Shown: positions 41,802 through 49,252 of the stretch, in pieces
How the letters are laid out: each line of letters begins with the position of its first letter
Position numbering within the stretch: the first letter of the stretch is position 1
Assembly (NCBI GenBank): GCA_013288325.1
Contig: JABDCB010000011.1
Location: 1-59,894 of the forward strand
Length of the DNA: 59,894 bases
Direction: 5' to 3'
From: Bacteroidota bacterium
GTDB taxonomy: Bacteria; Bacteroidota; Bacteroidia; Palsa-965
Translations under genes and position numbers: made by a program
The notes under the pieces: model-generated
What the model saw: only the letters and a program-made list of their open reading frames with translations
Told to the model about the DNA's origin: nothing
The model's database searches: none

Positions 41802-43208
41802 TTAAACATATTGTGCAGGTCCTTTGGAAGAATTCTGATACGGTGCCAGAGCCACATCAGGCAAAGCCTGAATACGATCGGCCAGATTCGGGTTGAGCGA
41901 AGCGCTGCCTGCAGCCTGGTTGTATAAGGCAATGATCTGTGATTTGGGGCTGCTAGCCGGATTGAATGTGTAAAATTCAAAAGTAGGTGCGGCAGCATAG
42001 GCTTTGCCGTCGTTGCCAATGTATTGCATGCCGGTCATGGTTCCGCACAAATTATCCAGGATCCATATCATAGACTTGTGTATACCGAACATGAATATTT
42101 CATATTGTGTATTTCCTTCTTTGCGGTAACACTCTTCTGTCATCACAAATATATAGGTATATACGGCGTTCAGCAGGGTTGATACGCTTTGCAAAGGAGC
42201 CGGATAGTCGCTGGTCATAGGGTTGGTGTCTACATTCTGTACGAAATAAGAGCTTACTTCGCCCAGCTTCAGTTTGGTAAATTTCTCCTGCAATACACTG
42301 TAGCGGCAGTACAGCTGAGCAAATTTTTCAAAGTGACTTAACTCTTTTCCTGCTTTATCATCGTAATCTTCCGGTGTTGTCTTTGCACAGTTTACAGTAC
42401 CGTCGGGGTTTAAAGGCGTAGCGTCTTTGTTTCCTTCTCCCTGGTGTATAATTTCATCAATGGCTTTGGTTGCAGATTTAGCATCCACCACCTGTATCAG
42501 ATCTCCGCTGTCGCCGGCATTGGTAAACTTAGGTTGATGCTGTTTGTTGTAATATACGGTATCAATATTGTTATTGGCATAGTACCCGCGGCCGGGTATA
42601 AGCTGAGGAGCCTTGGTATTGTATTTGAGTTTATGTGATTTGATGCACGCTATGATCATGTCGTAAAACTCACCAATGGTGGTATAGTCAATCGCTTTCA
42701 GTTCGGCCAGTTTGTTTTTGGGAATAGGCAGGGGACTTTCGATCTTCAAAAAAGTCATCAGTTGCAGCTGCGAAAACGCAGCTCGGTTAATCGGAAATTC
42801 AGGTACATGGCCGGGTAAGTATGCGGGCCAGGTAACAGGAGCTTTTCCCACCAGCTCAGGCATGCCGGCCAGGGCTTGTTTTACATTGCTGGACAAAGCC
42901 ATGTGCAGCATTTCTTCCACGGCCACACTCATAATGATGGCTCCTGCCTTATTGGCATACACCATTATTTCGGCCGAACAGTCCTGAGCAATCGTAGCAG
43001 CCTCATCTGGTTTTTTACCGGTCTTCAGAAGCAAGGCTGTCATCTGAGAAATAATTTTGTCCTGATCCGGCACCCGGTTAATAGAATAATACGTGTACAG
43101 ATACACAGGTATCGTAGCTATTTCAATTTCAATAGCCTGTTGAAGCGCTTCGCCCAGATTAGCGGGTGTCACTTCATTTTTTCCGGAAAGCAATGGTTTT
43201 TGATGCAT
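41802..43208 (-). CDS. VioB-type ferritin-like protein
   Basis: A 468-aa cytoplasmic protein. The N-terminal ~300 residues are a ferritin-like four-helix domain of the kind found in violacein VioB (iminophenylpyruvate dimer synthase). Metal ligands are expected in ALQQAIEIEIATIPVYLYTY (E27 or E29) and SVAVEEMLHMALSSN (E98/E99, H102, the ExxH pair), with HFEKFAQLYCRY (about residue 280-290). The C-terminal ~150 residues are helical (LNAVYTYIFVMTEECYR, MFGIHKSMIWILDNLCGTMT). Likely a diiron or mononuclear metal oxidase. First gene of the operon; the Cys-rich gene follows after 21 bp. Confidence 0.82.
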   Translation of the reverse strand: MHQKPLLSGKNEVTPANLGEALQQAIEIEIATIPVYLYTYYSINRVPDQDKIISQMTALLLKTGKKPDEAATIAQDCSAEIMVYANKAGAIIMSVAVEEMLHMALSSNVKQALAGMPELVGKAPVTWPAYLPGHVPEFPINRAAFSQLQLMTFLKIESPLPIPKNKLAELKAIDYTTIGEFYDMIIACIKSHKLKYNTKAPQLIPGRGYYANNNIDTVYYNKQHQPKFTNAGDSGDLIQVVDAKSATKAIDEIIHQGEGNKDATPLNPDGTVNCAKTTPEDYDDKAGKELSHFEKFAQLYCRYSVLQEKFTKLKLGEVSSYFVQNVDTNPMTSDYPAPLQSVSTLLNAVYTYIFVMTEECYRKEGNTQYEIFMFGIHKSMIWILDNLCGTMTGMQYIGNDGKAYAAAPTFEFYTFNPASSPKSQIIALYNQAAGSASLNPNLADRIQALPDVALAPYQNSSKGPAQYV

Positions 43209-43406
43209 GTGGGCGCTGGTTAGTGGTAAAATTTAGGAGACTGTAAAGGTTGAGTGGATTTAGAGTGTGAATAAAGTAACCGGCTCGAATTAATGATTTA
43301 TTGCACTCTTAAAAACATACAAAAATGAAAGAAATCTTACATATGTAATATTTTTTATGTTTTTGTGCGATTCAATGTTATTGTATTGTGATTATTTGAA
43401 AAATTA

Positions 43407-43436
43407 TTTGGCGGCTAAAAAATCATTTTACATTTG
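43407..43436 (+). promoter_or_regulatory. Bacteroidota-type promoter of the CxxCH lipoprotein gene
   Basis: TTTG (43407-43410), 18-bp spacer, TACATTTG (43429-43436, exact TAnnTTTG). It places the start at ATG 43461 and excludes the in-frame TTG at 43434. Confidence 0.7.
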
Positions 43437-43460
43437 CCCCTCCATGCTAATAAAACTATT

Positions 43461-44885
43461 ATGACAACCGTAAAAAAATTGTTCTCCGTAGCAATAGTAT
43501 CTGTTCTGTTTTTGGTTCTTTCCTGTCATGGGGGACAAACAAGCGATAAAGGTTCAAAGGTTGATTCTGTTAAGGCACCTCCTCCTCCGGGATGTAATCT
43601 GGATACACCAATTATCTATTCCCCCAATATCCCGCATGATGTGAATGTAACACTACAAGCGGGTTACAACGGATTAACGCCTACCATACAACCATGTTTT
43701 GATCTTTTTTCCTGGAGATCTTTTATAGCGCTCAACTGGCCCGCCAATTCCGCCGGCGCTCCTTTGTCCGGAAACTTTACCGATTATGCCGATTCCGAAC
43801 GGGTATGGGAATATTATAAAGATCCGGGTGAAGTGTTTCAGACCGGCGAACACCTGCTTGCTTTTTCAGGTCCATATAAAAAGGAACATGGCATCAAAGA
43901 GTTTCACATGTTTTCCAAATCCAGTCATGATATCCATCTTCCGGATTCTGTGTTGCAAGCTACCGGTCAGCCTGTGATTGATAAGAACGGGAACTTCGCT
44001 TTGTACGAAATCAATATGAATCCCGATGAAGTGAATTATATTCAAAGCAATGGTCTCAATACCTCGGATGGTCAGCAGGGAAAACAGATCAGTTTTCCGG
44101 AAGGTGTAAACGGAGGTGCTATGGGTGCCATTGAAATAAAAACCACCTGGAAAGTCCTGGTACAAGGCGTCGACAGCTTCAACACCTTTTATAAAAAACG
44201 GGCCATCATCTATGTTCCGGCAGCACAGAGTTCGTCAGGAAATCCATTGTATCTAAAGGAATGGGTAGGTTTGGTAGCCATGCATATTATGCATAAAACA
44301 CATACACCTATTCCACCGTTCTGGATCTGGACCACCTTTGAACATATAGATAATGCACCGGAATGGGCCAACAGGGGGACTAAAGCAACGAATTACTCTT
44401 TCTTTAATCCGGCATGCACGACGTGTCCTATTGATACCGCTCCTACGGCTCCACCAGGAGGTCTTTATATCTGGAATACCGTTAAACCCTATGCAAAAAA
44501 ATATCAGATAAACGGATTGTACGGAACACAAGTAGTACGTCAATATCCTGTATATGGCCCCACTGAGGCTGTCAACAAACAATGGCAGGCGAAGCTGAAA
44601 AAGGACGGATCCGTATTTGCCAACTACCGGCTTATCGGTTCACAATGGTCGGCCAGAACAGACTTTGCCAAGACTGATACGCTTCCTGCTCCGGACACAT
44701 TGGCTAATACCGTATTGGAAACCTATATACAAAGCGGTTCCTGTACCATGACCTGTCATAAATCAGCTACCGATGCCGTAGGAGCTAAAGCCGATTTCAG
44801 TTTCCTGCTGGCTCTTGCTAAATCAAATGAATATCTGGAAGAATTAAAGAAAAAGAATGGAATCCCTGCATCAAAGAAAAAATGA
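43461..44885 (+). CDS. Lipoprotein with C-terminal CxxCH heme motif
   Basis: From ATG 43461 the 474-aa product starts with a lipoprotein signal (LFSVAIVSVLFLVLSC, lipobox VLSC). The body has PCFDLFSWRSFIALNWP, GLVAMHIMHKTHTPIPPFWI and WTTFEHIDNAPEW, a pattern I associate with a poorly studied family of cytochrome-like secreted proteins. Near the C terminus SGSCTMTCHKSATD is a CxxCH c-type heme site, and CTTCP is an extra Cys pair. With only one CxxCH it would carry one heme. It is divergent from the ferritin-like/MNIO operon by a 252-bp region and followed by a tail-collar gene. Likely outer-membrane or periplasmic electron-transfer partner (inference). Confidence 0.72.
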   Translation: MTTVKKLFSVAIVSVLFLVLSCHGGQTSDKGSKVDSVKAPPPPGCNLDTPIIYSPNIPHDVNVTLQAGYNGLTPTIQPCFDLFSWRSFIALNWPANSAGAPLSGNFTDYADSERVWEYYKDPGEVFQTGEHLLAFSGPYKKEHGIKEFHMFSKSSHDIHLPDSVLQATGQPVIDKNGNFALYEINMNPDEVNYIQSNGLNTSDGQQGKQISFPEGVNGGAMGAIEIKTTWKVLVQGVDSFNTFYKKRAIIYVPAAQSSSGNPLYLKEWVGLVAMHIMHKTHTPIPPFWIWTTFEHIDNAPEWANRGTKATNYSFFNPACTTCPIDTAPTAPPGGLYIWNTVKPYAKKYQINGLYGTQVVRQYPVYGPTEAVNKQWQAKLKKDGSVFANYRLIGSQWSARTDFAKTDTLPAPDTLANTVLETYIQSGSCTMTCHKSATDAVGAKADFSFLLALAKSNEYLEELKKKNGIPASKKK

Positions 44886-44929
44886 ACCTTTTTCACTAAC
44901 CATAAACAATTAAACAAAAACAAAAAACC

Positions 44930-45529
44930 ATGGATGAATTCATTGGCATTATCAAATTATTCGGAGGCAATTTTGCACCTGTAGGCTGGGCACTTTGCAA
45001 TGGTCAACTGCTTCAAATAAATCAAAACTCGGCGCTTTTTGCTATTCTCGGAACTTCTTTCGGAGGTGATGGAATTCACACATTCGGATTGCCTGATATG
45101 CGCAGTCGTGTTCCGATTGGAGGAGGCATGGGGCCCGGCCCCAATTTGCCAACCATTACCCTCGGAGAGCTGGGCGGAGAAGCAACCCATCTTTTGTCCA
45201 TTCCTGAAATGCCAGCTCATACGCATGCAGGAACTGTTGCCGGTTCTGCAACCTTGAACGTAAGCAATGCCAATGCATCGCAATCAGCTGCTACAGCAGG
45301 AGCGTCGATTGCTACTCCAGGTACTTTATCCGGAAGAAATTTTACCGCAACAGAAGGTTTTAATATGACAGCTCCCAATACGGCTCTCAATTCAGCATCT
45401 GTTTCCATGTCCGGCATGACTGTCAACAATGCTCAAACCGGAGGTTCTCTTCCGCATAACAATATGCAGCCTTATCAGGGCTTTACCTATATTATCTGCA
45501 CGTCGGGTGTATTCCCTTCTCGCCAATAA
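44930..45529 (+). CDS. Tail-collar-domain (microcystin-dependent-protein-like) protein
   Basis: A 199-aa protein. Residues 1-75 are the phage tail collar domain: GNFAPVGWALCNGQLLQINQ, FAILGTSFGGDGIHTFGLPD, MRSRVPIGGGMGPGPNLP. The C-terminal half is Ala/Thr/Ser-rich with AHTHAGTV and ends LPHNNMQPYQGFTYIICTSG, the standard family ending. Homologues occur in phages and as chromosomal 'Mdp' proteins in many free-living bacteria; no other phage genes are nearby, so this is a chromosomal member. No signal peptide. It lies 44 bp after the CxxCH gene and shares its terminator. Confidence 0.88.
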   Translation: MDEFIGIIKLFGGNFAPVGWALCNGQLLQINQNSALFAILGTSFGGDGIHTFGLPDMRSRVPIGGGMGPGPNLPTITLGELGGEATHLLSIPEMPAHTHAGTVAGSATLNVSNANASQSAATAGASIATPGTLSGRNFTATEGFNMTAPNTALNSASVSMSGMTVNNAQTGGSLPHNNMQPYQGFTYIICTSGVFPSRQ

Positions 45530-45568
45530 TTAAGGAAATGCATGAGTTTAATGTATGCTATAAGTGAT

Positions 45569-45597
45569 AAAAGGGATGGCAAAAGCCATCCCTTTTA
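45569..45597 (+). terminator. Rho-independent terminator
   Basis: Perfect 12-bp stem AAAAGGGATGGC / GCCATCCCTTTT with loop AAAA, flanked by A and T runs, 40 bp after the tail-collar gene. Confidence 0.9.
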
Positions 45598-45656
45598 TCT
45601 AAAATCATCAAAATCGAATACCTTTTTCCCTATCTTGCATGCTCTAAATCAAGCAC

Positions 45657-48600
45657 ATGAAAACAATCTTACGCAGTCTTATCCTTTCTATTTTTCTGTT
45701 CACTGTTGCTGTTGTTCAGGCCCAGACACTCGAAACCTTTGAATCACAGACCCACAGCGCAAACAATTTTACCAGTGCCGGGCAAAACTTCACCCTGGGA
45801 ACAGGTTTTATAGTGGAGGGCAGTTACCCGGGAACAGGCTGGAACGGTACCGCTAACGACAATGTGTATCTGGATAACAGCGGAAACTCTTTTGCAGGGG
45901 TAAATGTCAACTTCAGCATGAAATCAAACCCTGCAAATTTATTTTATGTAAAAAGCTTTTGGGTTTTTCTGTCAGACCATGCATTGAATCAAGCCGTAAC
46001 GGGAACCATGACCGTTACCGGAAAAGTCGCTGGTGTTACCAAATTTTCCGTTAGCAGCGGCTCCGGTTTTGCCACCTCGCTTGGAACAACCAATGGATAT
46101 ACCCTTATTAACATGACTAATTACGGGAGTTCCAATAGCAGCAATACAGCTATTGATGAACTGGATATCACCACCACCGGCTCTTATGAGTACATGGCGC
46201 TCGATGCCCTGACCTGGTGTCTGGCTTTATCCAATACCACTTCCCAAACGAATGTTGCCTGCAATGGTGGCAGTAATGGTTCAGCTACGGTTACAGCAGC
46301 AGGCGGAGTTTCTCCTTATACCTATTCCTGGTCTCCATCAGGAGGAACAGGAGCAACGGCGAGTGGTTTAAGTGCTAATACATATACCTGCACAATTACA
46401 GATAAATACGGGGCTGTCTCCACGGGCGTTGTAACCCTCACCCAGCCGGCAGCGCTTACCGCATCGTTCGGATCGCAAACCAATGTTTCCTGTCACGGAG
46501 GAAGCAACGGGGTAGCAACAGTTACAGCCGGTGGAGGAACAACCACTTATACATACAGCTGGACTCCTTCTGGAGGAACTGGCACAACGGCCAGCGGTTT
46601 AATCGCGGCAACGTATACTTGTACTGTTACCGATGCACATGCCTGTACCGCTTCAAAGTCTTTCACCATCACGCAGCCTGCTGCCATTGCCACTTCCATT
46701 TCTTCTCAAACCAATGTAAGTTGTAACGGAGGCTCCAATGGAGCAGCTACGGTTTCCGCATCCGGCGGAACAGGAGCCCTGAGTTATTCCTGGAGCCCAA
46801 GCGGAGGATCAGCGGCTACTGCCAGCGGTTTGAGTCATGGAACATATACTTGTGTCGTTACCGATGCCAATGCTTGCACACAAAATCAGGTCGTTGTCAT
46901 TTCACAACCTGCGGCGCTTACCGCTTCCATTGGATCACAAACTAATGTTTCCTGTCATGGGGGCAGCAACGGAGCGGCATCCATTACAGCCGCCGGAGGA
47001 ACGGCCTCTTATACCTACAGCTGGACTTCTTCTGCAGGAACATCAGCTACGGCCTCTGGTTTAAGTAGCGGAGCATATACTTGTACCATTACCGATGCAC
47101 ATGCCTGTACCACTTCTCAGGTTGTCACCATTACACAGCCTGCTGTGATTGCCACTTCCATTTCTTCTCAAACCAATATAAATTGTAATGGAGGCACTAA
47201 CGGAGCAGCCACCATTTCGGCATCCGGCGGAACCGGAACCCTCAGTTATTCCTGGAGCCCCAGCGGAGGATCAGCAGCTACTGCCAGCGGTTTGAGCCAT
47301 GGAACATATACCTGTGTTGTGAGCGATGCCAATGCCTGTACCCAAAATCAGGTCGTTGTCATTTCACAACCTGCGGCGCTTACCGCTTCCATTGGATCAC
47401 AAACGAATGTTTCCTGTAACGGGGGCAGCAACGGAGCGGCAACAATTACAGCCGGTGGAGGAACAAGCACTTATACCTACAGCTGGACTTCTTCTGCAGG
47501 AACATCAGCTACTGCCACCGGTTTAAGCGGTGGAGCATATACTTGTACCATTACCGATGCACATGCCTGTACCACTTCTCAGGTTGTTACAATTACCCAG
47601 CCTGCTGTGCTTACTGCATCTATGGGCACGCCAACCAATGTCACCTGTCACGGTTCAGCTAATGGAAGCGTAACCGTTACAGCCGGCGGTGGAACAACCA
47701 ACTATACATACAGCTGGACTCCTTCCGGAGGAACTGCTGCAACAGCCAGCGGTTTAAACGGTGGAACATATACGTGTACCGTTACCGATGCAAATGCTTG
47801 TACCGCTTCGCAAACTGCAACGATTGCAGAGCCTGCCGCGCTTACTGCTTCTATGGGCACACCTACCAATGTTACCTGTCACGGTTCGGCTAACGGAAGT
47901 GTTACCGTTACAGCCGGCGGTGGAACAACCAACTATACATATAGCTGGACTCCTTCCGGAGGAACTGCTGCAACAGCCAGCAGCTTAAGCGGCGGAACAT
48001 ATACGTGTACCGTTACCGATGCAAATGCTTGTACCGCTTCTCAAACAGCTACCATTACTGAACCCGGACCGGTAGTTATAACTCCGGCAGAAACCAAACC
48101 AGGCATTTGCACCGGCGGAACTGATACACTCATGGCAACAGGTGCAGTAACATATACCTGGTCTCCGGCTGGAACGCTGAATGCTTCTTCCGGCAGTACC
48201 GTATATGCTACTCCAACAACTAATGTTACTTATACCGTTACCGGTACCGATGGATCGGGTTGTACGGGAACCAGTACCATTACCGTTAATTACAATACGA
48301 GTCCTGCTACACCGGTGGTGACTTCTGCAGGCAATGTATTATCCACTACTGCTACCGCAACAAGTTATCAGTGGTATTTCAACGGAAGCATTATTCCCGG
48401 TGCCACCAGCCAGAACTATACGGCTACTGCCAGCGGAAATTATATCGTAATGGTTACTAACGGGTCAGGATGTTCGGCCTCTTCTGCATCATATCCTTTC
48501 ACCATCACCGGTATTGCTACCTATTCCATAAACGAAGGACTGAAGCTTTATCCCAATCCTTCTCAGGGAGATTTGACCTTAGAACTCTCCAACACCGGAA

Positions 48601-48773
48601 CACATACAGAGGTTTGCATTTATGATATCACCGGTCGTCAGGTATTGAATCGTATCGTAACAGAATCACGTACTTCTTTACAGTGTTCTGAAGTTCCAGC
48701 CGGAATGTATACCTATCGCGTGATCAGAGATCAGGAAGTAATCGGTAATGGCAGATTGATTATCGAGAAATAA
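45657..48773 (+). CDS. SprB-repeat T9SS surface protein
   Basis: The 1038-aa protein has a signal peptide (to VVQAQ) and a unique N-terminal domain (about residues 25-195) with FTSAGQNFTLGTGFIVEGSY. Eight SprB-type repeats of exactly 77 residues follow, each with TNVSCNGGSNGAATVSASGG, YSWSPSGGSAATASGLS and YTCTVTDAHACTASQ. After them is an Ig-like module with PGICTGGTDTLMATGAVTYT, and a T9SS domain (LKLYPNPSQGDLTLEL ... GMYTYRV ... GRLIIEK). SprB of Flavobacterium is the motile gliding adhesin; here there are far fewer repeats and no adjacent gld/spr gene, so adhesion rather than gliding is the safer inference. Each repeat has two cysteines. Confidence 0.9.
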   Translation: MKTILRSLILSIFLFTVAVVQAQTLETFESQTHSANNFTSAGQNFTLGTGFIVEGSYPGTGWNGTANDNVYLDNSGNSFAGVNVNFSMKSNPANLFYVKSFWVFLSDHALNQAVTGTMTVTGKVAGVTKFSVSSGSGFATSLGTTNGYTLINMTNYGSSNSSNTAIDELDITTTGSYEYMALDALTWCLALSNTTSQTNVACNGGSNGSATVTAAGGVSPYTYSWSPSGGTGATASGLSANTYTCTITDKYGAVSTGVVTLTQPAALTASFGSQTNVSCHGGSNGVATVTAGGGTTTYTYSWTPSGGTGTTASGLIAATYTCTVTDAHACTASKSFTITQPAAIATSISSQTNVSCNGGSNGAATVSASGGTGALSYSWSPSGGSAATASGLSHGTYTCVVTDANACTQNQVVVISQPAALTASIGSQTNVSCHGGSNGAASITAAGGTASYTYSWTSSAGTSATASGLSSGAYTCTITDAHACTTSQVVTITQPAVIATSISSQTNINCNGGTNGAATISASGGTGTLSYSWSPSGGSAATASGLSHGTYTCVVSDANACTQNQVVVISQPAALTASIGSQTNVSCNGGSNGAATITAGGGTSTYTYSWTSSAGTSATATGLSGGAYTCTITDAHACTTSQVVTITQPAVLTASMGTPTNVTCHGSANGSVTVTAGGGTTNYTYSWTPSGGTAATASGLNGGTYTCTVTDANACTASQTATIAEPAALTASMGTPTNVTCHGSANGSVTVTAGGGTTNYTYSWTPSGGTAATASSLSGGTYTCTVTDANACTASQTATITEPGPVVITPAETKPGICTGGTDTLMATGAVTYTWSPAGTLNASSGSTVYATPTTNVTYTVTGTDGSGCTGTSTITVNYNTSPATPVVTSAGNVLSTTATATSYQWYFNGSIIPGATSQNYTATASGNYIVMVTNGSGCSASSASYPFTITGIATYSINEGLKLYPNPSQGDLTLELSNTGTHTEVCIYDITGRQVLNRIVTESRTSLQCSEVPAGMYTYRVIRDQEVIGNGRLIIEK
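46248..48095 (+). repeat. Eight tandem 231-bp SprB repeat units
   Basis: Units begin at 46248 and every 231 bp after. Units 3-4 and 5-6 are near-copies of each other as a pair, and units 7 and 8 are almost identical, showing duplication of both one- and two-unit blocks. Confidence 0.8.
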
Positions 48774-48793
48774 AGGGTTATTCGTTTTAATTG

Positions 48794-48828
48794 AAATCCT
48801 CTCTGCCGCAAAGCAGAGGGGATTTTTT
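48794..48828 (+). terminator. Rho-independent terminator of the SprB-repeat gene
   Basis: Stem AAATCCTCTCTGC / GCAGAGGGGATTT (13 bp with one G-T pair), loop CGCAAA, then a T-run. Confidence 0.85.
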
Positions 48829-48881
48829 GTGGAACAAGTGGAGACTTTAATAAGATCAACAAGGAAGCAACACTTTCATAT

Positions 48882-49037
48882 AAGGGCTAAAGCCCTATAT
48901 TATCCGTTGTTTTAATATCCCCGCCCTAAAGGGCGGGGCAACTACCTAAAGGGCGGGGCAACTACCTAAAGGGCGGGGCAACTACCTAAAGGGCGGGGGC
49001 AAGTGATGCTACAATAAAACCGGGGCTTTAGCCCCCT
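48882..49037. repeat. Repeat family B, copy 2, with four 20-bp tandem units
   Basis: Starts AGGGCTAAAGCCC, then four copies of CCTAAAGGGCGGGGCAACTA (from 48925, 48945, 48965 and 48985) and ends GGGGCTTTAGCCCC. Each unit contains the palindrome CCCTAAAGGG. Confidence 0.85.
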
Positions 49038-49070
49038 ACACCTATAACAAGAGATCACTCTGTTGCATGG

Positions 49071-49140
49071 AGTAAGCGAGCCAACACACCAGCAGATCCT
49101 TCACCCTCATTCACTTTCCATCGCTTCTGTTCAGAATGAC
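49071..49140. repeat. Interspersed repeat family A, copy 3
   Basis: CACCAGCAGATCCTTCACCC through TTCTGTTCAGAATGAC; right-hand part of the element, directly after family B copy 2. The remaining 49141-49252 shows no further gene. Confidence 0.75.
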
Positions 49141-49252
49141 CGCGATGGGTTTACATAATCCCTTATCCCACACTTTAACATTTATTAATAAGTAAAACTA
49201 TACTCCCAATAATACAGCATGAGCCGATTCCCTATCTTCGTTGTCAACCCGA

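Noticed and set aside
44930-45529. Tail-collar gene as evidence of a prophage
   Set aside because: No integrase, capsid, terminase or other tail gene is present; collar-domain proteins are common chromosomal proteins.
46837-47988. Three out-of-frame open frames inside the SprB-repeat gene
   Set aside because: They recur because the 231-bp DNA repeat is itself repeated; they are shadows of the real frame.
48882-49037. Tandem 20-bp units considered as a CRISPR array
   Set aside because: Units are contiguous with no unique spacers and are GC-rich palindromes; no cas genes nearby.
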